Source of the DNA: Paenibacillus assamensis DSM 18201
Lineage (GTDB): Bacteria; Bacillota; Bacilli; Paenibacillales; Paenibacillaceae
NCBI RefSeq assembly: GCF_000422445.1
Contig: NZ_AULU01000003.1
Span: 124,001-188,000, forward strand
Direction of reading: 5' to 3'
Length of the DNA: 64,000 nt
A program made the translations under genes and the position numbers. Of the stretch, positions 44,830-54,231 are shown one piece after another (position 1 is the stretch's first letter; the number at the start of each line of letters is the position of its first letter). The notes below the pieces were generated by a model, which was not told the DNA's origin, searched no databases, and worked only from the letters and a program-made list of their open reading frames with translations.

Positions 44830-46380
44830 TTAAACCAAACCAATCTTATCGCGACGACTGCCATTGTTCAACTGGCGCTTCTCTATCAGACGGTTCAATG
44901 CATCTACATATGCACGCGCACTCGCTTCAAGAATATCTGTACTTACGCCACGACCTGATACAATTATTTCGTCTTGATTCATGACAACATGAACTTCACC
45001 TTGTGCATCTTTACCATGCGTAACAGACTTAATCGAGTAGTCGGACAATACAACCTCTTCTCCAGTTGCCTTATCAATCGCATTGTAAATCGCATCAACC
45101 GAGCCATTACCTTCTGCTTCTTGCTCCAACACGTCACCATCATGCGTGACGATGCGGACTTTAGCAGTTGGAGTCGCTTCATTGCCATAAGCAACATAGA
45201 TCGTTTGCAGGGAGAAGACTTCTGTTGTATCCACGATTTTCTCCTCAATAAAGGCGCGAATGTCCTCGTCAGAAACTTCTTTCTTCTTGTCTGCCAAATC
45301 TTTAAACTTCGAAAATGCAATATTTAGCTGCTCATCATCTAACTCATAGCCAAGATCGATCAACTTCTCTCGGAATGCATGGCGTCCAGAGTGCTTGCCG
45401 AGCACAAGCTTGCTCTCCTTAAGGCCAATTGTCTCCGGAGACATAATCTCGTACGTCGTCTTCTCCTTCAGCATACCATCTTGATGAATACCAGATTCAT
45501 GAGCAAACGCATTCGCACCAACGATTGCTTTGTTACCCGGCACAACCATACCTGTCAACTTGCTGACTAGGCGGCTCGAACGAGCAATCTCCGACAACAC
45601 CATCGTGGACTTCGCTTGGAAGAAATCTTGGCGTGTTTCCAGCGCCATCGCTACTTCCTCCAATGCCGTATTACCTGCACGCTCACCAATACCATTAATG
45701 GTTCCCTCGACTTGATCTGCACCATTCAATACGGCCGCCAATGCATTCGCAGTCGCCATCCCTAAGTCATCATGGCAATGGGCACTAAGCTGGATCTTTT
45801 CGATACCTGGTACTTGCTCTTTAAGTGTCTTGAAGATATTTCCGAATTCTGCCGGATATAAATATCCTACGGTATCTGGAATATTAACGACCGTAGCACC
45901 CGCCTTGATCGCCATTTCCGTTACTTGGCACAAGAAGTCCAGCTCTGTCCGACCAGCATCCTCAGGGGAAAACTGAATTTTGGTGAAATATTTGCCTGCA
46001 TACTTAATCGCCGCTTCTGCTGCTTCGAGCATTTGCTCCTTCGTCATGCGCAGCTTATGCTGACGATGAATCGGAGAAGAAGCTAGGAATAGATGGAGAC
46101 AAGGGTCTTGTGCATCTTTCAACGCTTCATAAGCCGCATCAATATCTTGAACACGAGAACGAGCTAATCCCACAACAGTCGCATTTTTCACCGCTTTGGC
46201 AACTGCGTTTACAGCCGCCAAGTCACCAGGCGATGCTGCTGGGAATCCAGCTTCCATACGGTCAATGCCAAGGCGCTCTAGCTGATGCGCGATTTCAAGT
46301 TTCTCTTTCGTATTCAAATTGACACCCGGAGATTGCTCACCGTCACGCAAAGTTGTATCAAACAAATATATTTTCCGCAT
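44830..46380 (-). CDS. leuA: 2-isopropylmalate synthase
   Basis: 516 residues. Condenses acetyl-CoA and 2-ketoisovalerate, the first committed step to leucine. The N-terminal TIM barrel begins LFDTTLRDGEQSPGVNL, with the metal ligands in SAHCHDDLGMATANALAAV and NGIGERAGNTALEEV; a C-terminal regulatory LeuA dimer domain (about 390-510) with DALNRLIEKR near the end should bind leucine for feedback inhibition. The start is ATG 46380 after GAGGAGGTG. It is the last gene of the ilvB-ilvN-ilvC-leuA run; leuC and leuD are not in the window. Confidence 0.97.
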   Translation of the reverse strand: MRKIYLFDTTLRDGEQSPGVNLNTKEKLEIAHQLERLGIDRMEAGFPAASPGDLAAVNAVAKAVKNATVVGLARSRVQDIDAAYEALKDAQDPCLHLFLASSPIHRQHKLRMTKEQMLEAAEAAIKYAGKYFTKIQFSPEDAGRTELDFLCQVTEMAIKAGATVVNIPDTVGYLYPAEFGNIFKTLKEQVPGIEKIQLSAHCHDDLGMATANALAAVLNGADQVEGTINGIGERAGNTALEEVAMALETRQDFFQAKSTMVLSEIARSSRLVSKLTGMVVPGNKAIVGANAFAHESGIHQDGMLKEKTTYEIMSPETIGLKESKLVLGKHSGRHAFREKLIDLGYELDDEQLNIAFSKFKDLADKKKEVSDEDIRAFIEEKIVDTTEVFSLQTIYVAYGNEATPTAKVRIVTHDGDVLEQEAEGNGSVDAIYNAIDKATGEEVVLSDYSIKSVTHGKDAQGEVHVVMNQDEIIVSGRGVSTDILEASARAYVDALNRLIEKRQLNNGSRRDKIGLV

Positions 46381-46410
46381 CAATCCGCACCTCCTCATTG
46401 CTACTAAAAA

Positions 46411-46439
46411 CGCCCACCCGCCTAATGACGGGCGGACGC
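46411..46439 (-). terminator. Hairpin between ilvC and leuA
   Basis: CCGCCCGTCATTAGGCGGG, extended imperfectly outward, followed on the minus strand by GTTTTTAG. It may attenuate leuA relative to ilvC. Confidence 0.6.
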
Positions 46440-46527
46440 ATTGCGTAATCGCCTTACTTATTTACCTGCATATAGGTTACATGCACCGCTGTTGCTCAAA
46501 TGAATATATTAAATATAATGCCGTTGC

Positions 46528-47535
<1,008 letters not shown>

Positions 47536-47586
47536 TCAAATTTGTTCCCATTTTGTATATATACGTAAGGTATATATGATGTTTAG

Positions 47587-47658
47587 CCCTCGGATGATAA
47601 AGGGTATTTCAAAGGACAATTCCATCTTATCTTCTGAAATACCCCCTCATCCGAAGGG
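47587..47658 (-). other. Long stem-loop between ilvN and ilvC
   Basis: On the minus strand about 22 of 25 bases pair between CCCTTCGGATGAGGGGGTATTTCA and its partner ending in CGAGGG, around a loop of about 24 bases. There is no T run after it, so it is not a typical terminator; it may protect a processed ilvC mRNA. The rest of the 230-base gap shows nothing else. Confidence 0.7.
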
Positions 47659-47750
47659 TCTTACAGCTTACAACGTACAACATGCATGTTCGTATAAAAT
47701 GAAATCCGAATTCCGATTCACTGCCTTACGTTGAGCTAACTCAGTTCAAC

Positions 47751-48266
47751 TTAGCGGCTTACACCATCTGTAATCGATCCGCGAATCATCGCCGTTACGC
47801 CTGTACGGCTAATCTCACGAATGCCGTATGGTTCCATCAATTCAATCATCGCTTCTATTTTAGAAGATTCCCCCAACACTTGCACAACAACTGTGCTCGG
47901 GCCAATATCAATAATAGAAGCGCGGAATGTCTCGACAACGCCAAGTATTTCTGGTCGCATGTTCGGCTCAGCCTTTACCTTAATTAGGGCAAGTTCACGT
48001 GCAACCATCTGTTGAGAGCTAAGGTTGATAACTTTGATAACATCAATAATCTTGTATAGTTGCTTTTCCACTTGCTCTAGCATTTGTTCATCCGCTGTCG
48101 TGACGATAACCATTCTTGATAATCCAGGTTCTTCGGAAGCGCCTACCGTAATACTCTCGATATTGAAGCCGCGACGTCCGAACAATCCTGAGACGCGTTG
48201 CAGCACGCCTGGTTGATCGTTTACGATGACAGCTATCGTGTGTCTAGTCATTGTAATCGTGCTCAT
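47751..48266 (-). CDS. ilvN: Acetolactate synthase regulatory subunit
   Basis: 171 residues. An N-terminal ACT domain ([21 protein letters not shown], then [13 protein letters not shown]) and a C-terminal ALS small-subunit domain ([14 protein letters not shown] near the end) bind valine and activate or feedback-inhibit IlvB. The ATG overlaps the ilvB stop (ATGA), and its translation initiation region repeats 18 bases found in front of ilvB. Also called ilvH. Confidence 0.96.
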   Translation of the reverse strand: MSTITMTRHTIAVIVNDQPGVLQRVSGLFGRRGFNIESITVGASEEPGLSRMVIVTTADEQMLEQVEKQLYKIIDVIKVINLSSQQMVARELALIKVKAEPNMRPEILGVVETFRASIIDIGPSTVVVQVLGESSKIEAMIELMEPYGIREISRTGVTAMIRGSITDGVSR

Positions 48267-50008
48267 TCGCCATCCCCCATTATCATTTGATCAATCGTAG
48301 ATCCTTGTGTAACCATCGGATATACATTTTCGTGTTTACGAACAACGAACTCAACTACAGCAGGTCCCGGTGTATTCAAAGCTTGCTCCCAAGCTAACTT
48401 CGCCTCTTCCTTATTCGTCGCACGGAAGCCGCGAACGCCATATGCTTCTGCCAATTTTACAAAGTCCGGGCTGCCCGCTAAGTCAATATGGCTGTATCGC
48501 TCATCATAAATGATCTCTTGCCATTGGCGAACCATACCGAGCACTTGGTTATTGATGATAACAACCTTAACCGGAATATTGTTAATCGCACAGATTGCAA
48601 GCTCCTGCGCACACATTTGCATGCCGCCATCGCCATTAATGGAAACGACTGTCCGATCCGGATGAGCCATTTGCGCACCGATTGCTGAAGGGAAACCGAA
48701 GCCCATCGTTCCAAGACCGCCAGATGTAATCCAAGAGCGCGGTTGGTTAAAACGATAATATTGCGCCGCCCACATCTGATGCTGACCTACGTCAGTTGTT
48801 ACGATCGCCTCGCCCTTTGTCGTGTCATGGATCATTTGGATAACCCATTGCGGTTTTAATTCCACATCACTGTCTTCATATCGCAACGGCTGATCGATCT
48901 TCCAACCTAGCAACTGTGCTCGCCATGCATCCGCTTTGTCCGCTCGTTTCACCGATTCATTCGCCTGTGTCAACGCTGTTTTAATGTCAGCAACAATCGG
49001 TATATCCGTTGGAACATTTTTGCCAATCTCAGCCGGGTCGATATCGATGTGGACAATTTTCGCATGCGGTGCGAAGCCATCCAACTTCATCGTTACTCGG
49101 TCATCGAACCTTGCACCGATATTTATAAGCAAATCCGCCTGTTGAATTGCGTTATTGGCCGTGAATGTACCATGCATACCTGGCATTCCTAGCCATAAGT
49201 CATGTCCGCTTGGGAATCCACCAAGTCCGAGCAATGTCGTCGTCACTGGAATTTGCGCGGTCGTAAGGAATTGATACAGCTCTTCATGCGCACCAGAGTG
49301 GATAACCCCTGCTCCCGCCAAAACGATCGGGCGCTCTGCTTCTTCAATCGCCTTAAGCATTTTATCAACCTGATACTTATTCGGCTTCACCGTCGGATGA
49401 TAGCCACGAATATCTATCGTTGTTGCTGGTTGAAATAGGGTCTTCGCAGCCGATACATCCTTAGGAACATCTATCAATACTGGACCTTTACGCCCTGTAT
49501 TTGCGATGTGGAATGCTTCATGAATAATACGCGGCAAGTCTTCTACATCACGAACGAGATAGCTATGCTTCGTAATTGGCATCGTAATTCCTGTAATATC
49601 CGCTTCTTGGAACGCATCTGTTCCGATCAGCGTCGTCGCAACGTTACCTGTAATGACTACAAGTGGAACGGAGTCCATATACGCAGTCGCAATACCCGTT
49701 ACTAGATTCGTTGCTCCAGGACCCGAAGTCGCGATACACACACCAACGTTGCCGCTAGCTCGTGCATATCCATCCGCTGCATGAATGGCGCCCTGCTCAT
49801 GCCTTGTCAGCAAATGCTTGAAATCATCAAAGCCATGCATCGCATCGTAAATATACAATACGGCTCCCCCCGGATAGCCGAAGACGCATTCCGCACCTTC
49901 CAACAACAAGCTTCGAAGTAAAATTTCTGAACCTGTAATTACTTCGGGCTTCATCCATTTCTGACGTAATTCTTCTTTAGACCGCATGGTTGCTTGCTGA
50001 GCGCTCAT
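48263..50008 (-). CDS. ilvB: Acetolactate synthase large subunit
   Basis: 581 residues. Thiamine-diphosphate enzyme forming acetolactate or acetohydroxybutyrate. N-terminal domain with [15 protein letters not shown] and the catalytic Glu in [19 protein letters not shown]; middle FAD-binding domain (about 210-345); C-terminal domain with the GDG...NN magnesium motif ([21 protein letters not shown]). GAGGGGGATGG precedes the ATG. First gene of the ilv operon, controlled by the T-box leader. Confidence 0.97.
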   Translation of the reverse strand: MSAQQATMRSKEELRQKWMKPEVITGSEILLRSLLLEGAECVFGYPGGAVLYIYDAMHGFDDFKHLLTRHEQGAIHAADGYARASGNVGVCIATSGPGATNLVTGIATAYMDSVPLVVITGNVATTLIGTDAFQEADITGITMPITKHSYLVRDVEDLPRIIHEAFHIANTGRKGPVLIDVPKDVSAAKTLFQPATTIDIRGYHPTVKPNKYQVDKMLKAIEEAERPIVLAGAGVIHSGAHEELYQFLTTAQIPVTTTLLGLGGFPSGHDLWLGMPGMHGTFTANNAIQQADLLINIGARFDDRVTMKLDGFAPHAKIVHIDIDPAEIGKNVPTDIPIVADIKTALTQANESVKRADKADAWRAQLLGWKIDQPLRYEDSDVELKPQWVIQMIHDTTKGEAIVTTDVGQHQMWAAQYYRFNQPRSWITSGGLGTMGFGFPSAIGAQMAHPDRTVVSINGDGGMQMCAQELAICAINNIPVKVVIINNQVLGMVRQWQEIIYDERYSHIDLAGSPDFVKLAEAYGVRGFRATNKEEAKLAWEQALNTPGPAVVEFVVRKHENVYPMVTQGSTIDQMIMGDGE

Positions 50009-50066
50009 TCGCCATCCCCCTCACCTAATCTGTAATTGAAATCAATCACTTAGACTTGAATATAAC

Positions 50067-50391
50067 AAAAAAACCTTCCGCCCCAGGACACAGTTCTTGT
50101 ATCCATAGGGACGAAAGGTTAGCTTCCGTGGTACCACCCAGATTTGCTATATGTCTCGCAACATAGAGCCTCCATAAGTTTGCAGCATATAGCTGCATAC
50201 TGTAACAGCGCCTAACGCGCGCCCGACGATTCTACCTAGTAGTTAACGGATATTTCTTGGCCTTACTTGTGTTCTTGCATCCGTCTTCGTTCAGCAGAAC
50301 AGCTCCGAGGTGAGCATCGATCATAAGGGGTTAAGGCCGCGGTTTCAGCATAGTCCGCATGCTCTCTGGTCATAAGAGCCCTTCGTCTTTA
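50067..50391 (-). ncRNA. T-box leader of the ilv-leu operon
   Basis: The core TGGGTGGTACCACGGA lies at 50125-50140. The terminator stem AACCTTTCGTCCC... to ...CGGAAGGTT with TTTTTTT follows (50067-50120). Stem I occupies about 50270-50391. GATGCTCACCTCGGAGC near 50310 offers CUC, a leucine codon, as specifier, which fits leucine control of a branched-chain operon; a nearby AUC makes isoleucine an alternative. Confidence 0.92.
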
Positions 50392-50397
50392 GTCCTC

Positions 50398-50424
50398 ATC
50401 ATAGCCATTGGTATGTTATGTCAA
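50398..50424 (-). promoter_or_regulatory. ilv-leu promoter
   Basis: On the minus strand TTGACA and TATGAT are separated by 15 bases, immediately upstream of the T-box leader. The spacing is short but the -35 is perfect. Confidence 0.6.
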
Positions 50425-50600
50425 AATGTGTTCCAAATGTTTAGAAACATTATATGCCTACGATTTGAGCGAGTCAATAGGATGATTAAAAAAAATACCA
50501 AAATGTTCTGGTGTCCATTCAAACGATCAAAAGCAGGCATAGAATAAACGAAAACGTGCTGCCATACAGCTGCTATCAAGCTTGAACTGGAGGAATGCAC

Positions 50601-51062
50601 ATGCTTCGAGTACGTACACCTGAGCAAGATGACGAAATCATATGGTCTTTGGTAGAAAACGAATTAATCCCCAAATCCAATCTCAGTTGGGACATTCCTC
50701 AGCTTAAAAAGGAGATGCCAACACGCCTGTCCAAAGGCTTCACGTATGTCAAAGCAGATCTTGTCAATCGGCCTGTCGGGTTTATCCATGCGATCGTAAT
50801 TGATCGCATTTTATTCATCGATATGTTGGCCGTCCATTCCCATCTGCAGCGGAAAGGCATAGGACAAATGCTGCTTCAATCTGCTGAAAAACAAGCCATA
50901 CAACAATCTTGCAGCTCAGCCAAGCTCGCTGTAGATGCAGGCAATAAACCGGCACAGCGCTTCTATGAACGAGCTGGCTACAAAAGCACACAGTATCTAG
51001 CAAGTCTCCAGTGCTGGGAAATGTGTAAAATAATACAGCCCGGAAACCATTCCGGACCGTAG
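50601..51062 (+). CDS. GNAT family N-acetyltransferase
   Basis: 153 residues. The acetyl-CoA-binding motif A is LAVHSHLQRKGIGQMLLQSAEKQA (read as strand, then QRKGIG loop) near residues 80-105; AVDAGNKPAQRFYERAGY is the motif B region. The acceptor is unknown. The start is ATG 50601, six bases after GGAGGA; the ATG at 50595 abuts the site. Monocistronic, divergent from the ilv T-box. Confidence 0.88.
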   Translation: MLRVRTPEQDDEIIWSLVENELIPKSNLSWDIPQLKKEMPTRLSKGFTYVKADLVNRPVGFIHAIVIDRILFIDMLAVHSHLQRKGIGQMLLQSAEKQAIQQSCSSAKLAVDAGNKPAQRFYERAGYKSTQYLASLQCWEMCKIIQPGNHSGP

Positions 51063-51141
51063 CCGATACGTCACACGCATCCCTCATGCGCTGCTATCGA
51101 TACTTGCTATCTCTTGCCTACCGCCACCGCTAGTCTTGGAG

Positions 51142-51438
51142 TTAGTAGAACGGCCTCGGTCCGAAGCAGCCACCACAGCCACCGCCGCCGAACGGTCCAC
51201 CAAATGGACCAAAGCCAAATCCTCCTCCACACCCTAACGTCCCAATGGCAAGCAAATCAAACAAGATGAGAGGCAGCAGAAAACATCTCGCTCTAGCTTT
51301 ACCGTCTGCTGGTGCCAGGACAAGCTCGTTACCGGAAATTCGAACAAGTTTGCCCGAAACTACTTTTCCGTCTTGACGAACAGCATAAATATGCTGCCCT
51401 ATCAATTTCTCGGCCTGAGATTTGGTAACATGCTGCAA
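51142..51438 (-). CDS. Small protein with Gly/Cys/Phe-rich C-terminus
   Basis: 98 residues. The N-terminal 55 residues look like a small beta-rich, Sm/SH3-like module (AEKLIGQHIYAVRQDGKVVSG, KLVRISGNELVLAPAD). A hydrophobic segment (CFLLPLILFDLLAIGTLG) follows, and then a Gly-Phe-Cys tail of about 28 residues. The layout is like small spore-coat or envelope proteins of Bacillales, but I cannot name a family. The start is TTG 51438, seven bases after AGGAGG. Confidence 0.7.
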   Translation of the reverse strand: MQHVTKSQAEKLIGQHIYAVRQDGKVVSGKLVRISGNELVLAPADGKARARCFLLPLILFDLLAIGTLGCGGGFGFGPFGGPFGGGGCGGCFGPRPFY

Positions 51439-51629
51439 GGAAATCCCTCCTTCAGTCAACTTACTCTACAGCATATGAGAGCTTTACAAACCTGCTTGTA
51501 TCGTTACCCTACTGACTTGCAAATTGTACGATTTCCTCATAGATTGCGAGACTTTCACCTACCGGCTAAACATAATTTATAAATCTTCTAAAAATAAAAA
51601 GACCGGAAATAGCTGCAGCCTAGTCAAGC

Positions 51630-51766
51630 CTACTCCCAATCCATCAGGTGGTCGCTATACCGATTGGTTCTTCCAAGAGTTCAAGAAGCCCGGCTTCACA
51701 CCTGAAGTGAGCAGAGGTGTCAAAAAGCTGCTTACGACCATCTTGCACCTTCAGTTGATCCAATGA
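51630..51766 (+). pseudogene. Remnant of an M14 (gamma-D-glutamyl-diamino acid) peptidase C-terminus
   Basis: An open stretch encoding about 45 residues contains GGRYTDWFFQEFKKPGFTPEVS, which matches the end of M14 zinc carboxypeptidases of the endopeptidase I/YqgT type (typical wording: G-G-F-x-D-W-F, then R/K-P-G-F-T). No catalytic part precedes it within the 378 bases after the Gly-rich gene, and no start or ribosome binding site is evident. It ends at TGA 51764-51766. The rest of 51439-51629 shows nothing recognisable. Confidence 0.55.
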
Positions 51767-51816
51767 TATAGTAACCCGCATATAGGGGCAATTGAACAAG
51801 ACGGGGGATTCGAATC

Positions 51817-52593
51817 ATGAGTTATAAAATTGTGTTTTTTGACATTGATGGAACACTCGTAAATGATGAAAAAGAGATTCCACAGGACGCAATTGCGGCA
51901 ATCGCAGAGCTGCAAAATAAAGGTGTGGAGGCGGTCATAGCAACGGGACGAGCACCGTATTTCATAGAGTCCTTGGCCAAGCAGCTAAACATTGACTCCT
52001 TCGTCTGTTTAAATGGCGGGTATGTTGTCTATCAGGGAAAAACGATATTTAGACGATCGATTCCTCGTGAAGATGTGGAAACGCTAGTGAATCATGCAGC
52101 TCTGCATCAGCATGCACTCGTATTTGAAGGAGAATTTGCTTTCTATTCTAGCATTGTGGATCATCCCTTTATGTTAGATGCTGTCCAATCGTTAAAAGTC
52201 GACCTGCCTGGCCATAATCCAGAATACTGGCACGACGAACAAATTTATCAAATGTTTTTACATTGCACGGCGGAAGACGAGCCTCTATATAACGAGATTG
52301 TACCGGGTTTACGTTATATTCGATGGCACCCAACAGCGATGGATGTGCTGCCGCATGATTCATCGAAGGCGGAAGGGATACAAGCTATGCTTCGACTACT
52401 ACATATTTCTCCTGAGGAAGCGATTGCCTTTGGTGATGGGCTCAATGATAAAGAAATGCTGAGCGTAGTTGGCCTTGGAATTGCTATGGGCAATTCACAT
52501 GAAGAATTGTTGCCATATGCTGATTACGTTACTACTCATGTGAATGAAGGCGGCATCCGCCATGGATTGCAGTATGCTGGATTAATCGATTAA
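51817..52593 (+). CDS. Cof-type HAD-IIB phosphatase
   Basis: 258 residues. The HAD nucleophile motif is FFDIDGTLVNDEKEIP; ATGRAP is motif II; Lys in SSKAEGIQ is motif III; and AFGDGLNDKEML is motif IV. The Cof/IIB cap lies between (about 85-190). Such enzymes dephosphorylate sugar phosphates, FMN or other small phosphates in the cytosol. GGGGGA precedes the ATG. No operon partner. Confidence 0.92.
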   Translation: MSYKIVFFDIDGTLVNDEKEIPQDAIAAIAELQNKGVEAVIATGRAPYFIESLAKQLNIDSFVCLNGGYVVYQGKTIFRRSIPREDVETLVNHAALHQHALVFEGEFAFYSSIVDHPFMLDAVQSLKVDLPGHNPEYWHDEQIYQMFLHCTAEDEPLYNEIVPGLRYIRWHPTAMDVLPHDSSKAEGIQAMLRLLHISPEEAIAFGDGLNDKEMLSVVGLGIAMGNSHEELLPYADYVTTHVNEGGIRHGLQYAGLID

Positions 52594-52671
52594 TATAGCA
52601 TGAATGGATAAATGTGTTAATATGGAGTTCCAGCTTGTCTTCATATCCTAGAAGAAGGGAGGATGAATTAC

Positions 52672-52986
52672 GTGCTTCAAACCCCAATCAGCCGATTACG
52701 AACGTTCGGAATCGTGGAAGGTATTTCCTATATTTTATTACTATTTGTAGCTATGCCCCTACGTACATTTATGGATATGCCTGAAGCGGTTTCCATTTCC
52801 GGCATGGCCCATGGAATATTGTTTTTACTATATATCCTTGCTGTTGGCCATGTTTGGCTTGTTCATCGTTGGCCCCTCACGCGCGTCATTATCGCAGTCC
52901 TTGTTTCCTTTATTCCTTTTGGTAATTTTGTATTTGACCAATCGTTGAAAAAAGAAGAGCAAGACAACCCAACAAAAGCCGCCTAG
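52672..52986 (+). CDS. DUF3817 family membrane protein
   Basis: 104 residues with three membrane helices and the DUF3817 pattern (RLRTFGIVEGISYILLLFVAMPL, then SGMAHGILFLLYILAV and FIPFGNFVFDQSL). These small proteins are of unknown function; some adjoin transporters. The start is GTG 52672, nine bases after GGGAGG; the ATG at 52663 abuts the site. Followed by an imperfect GC-rich hairpin with a T tract (52973-53013). Confidence 0.85.
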   Translation: MLQTPISRLRTFGIVEGISYILLLFVAMPLRTFMDMPEAVSISGMAHGILFLLYILAVGHVWLVHRWPLTRVIIAVLVSFIPFGNFVFDQSLKKEEQDNPTKAA

Positions 52987-53013
52987 GATCTTTCCGAAGC
53001 GGTTTTATTTTTT
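52973..53013 (+). terminator. Terminator after the DUF3817 gene
   Basis: AAAAGCCGC pairs with GCGGTTTT with one bulge, followed by ATTTTTTTA. The left arm is in the last codons of the gene. Confidence 0.6.
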
Positions 53014-53061
53014 TACTAGCATATTGACTATTGACACTTCCGTTTTTTTCTATTAATTTAT

Positions 53062-53081
53062 ATATAACCAAACGGTTATAT
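53062..53081. promoter_or_regulatory. ArsR-family operator
   Basis: ATATAACC-AAAC-GGTTATAT, a perfect 8-base inverted repeat around 4 bases, 18 bases before the arsR-type start codon. The AACC-AAAC-GGTT core is what one expects of ArsR/SmtB repressors that control SRPBCC genes. Confidence 0.78.
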
Positions 53082-53099
53082 GAAATTGGAGGTACGGCT

Positions 53100-53414
53100 A
53101 TGACGGACATTTATCGAGCCATCGCAGATCCTATTCGCCGCAAAATACTGCGTATGGTGTCGCAGAAAGAATGTACACAGTCGGATATCGTAGCTTCCTT
53201 TTCGATCTCACAGCCAGCTATTAAGAAGCATCTTGCGATTCTACTGGAAGAACAACTGCTGCTTGAGCGCAGGATGGGAAAGTTCTGCTATTACCGATTA
53301 AACACTCCTGTCTTTCAACAAGAATATTTACAGCTGCAGAGTGAATTGGGTCTTGTCTTGGAGAACAAACTGGCAGGACTGAAACATTACTTAGAGAACC
53401 TAGAGGAGGAATAG
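53100..53414 (+). CDS. ArsR/SmtB-type winged-helix repressor
   Basis: 104 residues. A winged helix-turn-helix fills the protein (IADPIRRKILRMVSQKECTQ, then SDIVASFSISQPAIKKHLAIL, and the wing LLLERRMGKFCYYRLN). It lacks a CxC metal site, so it is more like SdpR-type autorepressors than arsenic sensors. The start is ATG 53100 with GGAGG 7 bases upstream. A palindromic operator lies just upstream, which suggests autoregulation. The SRPBCC-PDZ gene starts 3 bases after its stop, forming an operon. Confidence 0.92.
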   Translation: MTDIYRAIADPIRRKILRMVSQKECTQSDIVASFSISQPAIKKHLAILLEEQLLLERRMGKFCYYRLNTPVFQQEYLQLQSELGLVLENKLAGLKHYLENLEEE

Positions 53415-53417
53415 TAC

Positions 53418-54128
53418 ATGTTTGATTCACCGATTACAAGCGTAAAGAGAGAGACGTTTATCCGTACAACACCTGAGCGAGTTTGGAAAGCATTAACCAA
53501 TCCAGCAGAACGGAATCGTTGGGAAACAAGGCAAGCCAACATTGATCTTCGTATTGACGGGAAGATCGAGCTTGATTACGGCTGGGGTGTTGATTATGTC
53601 GGAACAATTGTTGAAATGGAAGAAAACGCTAGACTCGTTATAAAAGATGAGAGTGATGATTTAACAATCTGGACACTGCAAGCAGTTGAAGAAGGAACCG
53701 TTGTTGTGTTGGAGTATACAGGTCTGTGGGCTGGAGCGTTTGGCTTTATGACAGCGGAAGATATGGGCTTTGGAACCGAACAACTGCTACGAAATATGGT
53801 AACTGTGTTAGAGGAAGAGCAAGACAACCGCGATACGTACTGGACGAGTTGGATCGGCGTTAATCACCACACCCTGCTTAACAGCACGCAAAAGGGCTCT
53901 GTTATTATTAAAGTGATTCCAGGTACACCTGCGGAAGGAATTCTTCTGGAAGGAGACATTCTACTTCGTGTAAATGATCGTATCGTTGAAACTTTCAGCG
54001 ATTTCGAGCGGGTCGTTACCATGACAGTACCTGGTCAAACCTTAACTGTCAGCATTCTTCGTGATGGTGAACAACAGCAATTTACCCTAGATGCTGTCCC
54101 ATTCGGAGAAAAGAAAATCGCCTCCTAA
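53418..54128 (+). CDS. SRPBCC (AHSA1-like) domain fused to a PDZ domain
   Basis: 236 residues. Residues 5-145 are an AHSA1/START-like SRPBCC domain (ETFIRTTPERVWKALTNPAE, RIDGKIELDYGWG, WTSWIGV), a hydrophobic-ligand pocket fold. Residues 150-232 form a PDZ-like module (GSVIIKVIPGTPAEGILLEG, then DILLRVNDRIVETFSDFERVV). There is no signal peptide or protease domain. AHSA1-type proteins often follow ArsR repressors, as here; the PDZ addition is unusual. Gene end is followed by a terminator. Function unknown. Confidence 0.85.
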   Translation: MFDSPITSVKRETFIRTTPERVWKALTNPAERNRWETRQANIDLRIDGKIELDYGWGVDYVGTIVEMEENARLVIKDESDDLTIWTLQAVEEGTVVVLEYTGLWAGAFGFMTAEDMGFGTEQLLRNMVTVLEEEQDNRDTYWTSWIGVNHHTLLNSTQKGSVIIKVIPGTPAEGILLEGDILLRVNDRIVETFSDFERVVTMTVPGQTLTVSILRDGEQQQFTLDAVPFGEKKIAS

Positions 54129-54160
54129 GCGATCATACGCTTCTCAATAGATACACATGA

Positions 54161-54200
54161 AAAGGCCGCTACCGGACGCTTACCGAAGCGGCCTTTCTAC
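54161..54200 (+). terminator. Terminator after the SRPBCC-PDZ gene
   Basis: AAAGGCCGCT pairs perfectly with AGCGGCCTTT around a 16-base loop. It probably also serves the convergent YfiT-like gene (preceded by AAA on the plus strand, giving TTT on the minus). Confidence 0.8.
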
Positions 54201-54231
54201 TGCTTGGCAAATCATACGAAACCTCGATATA

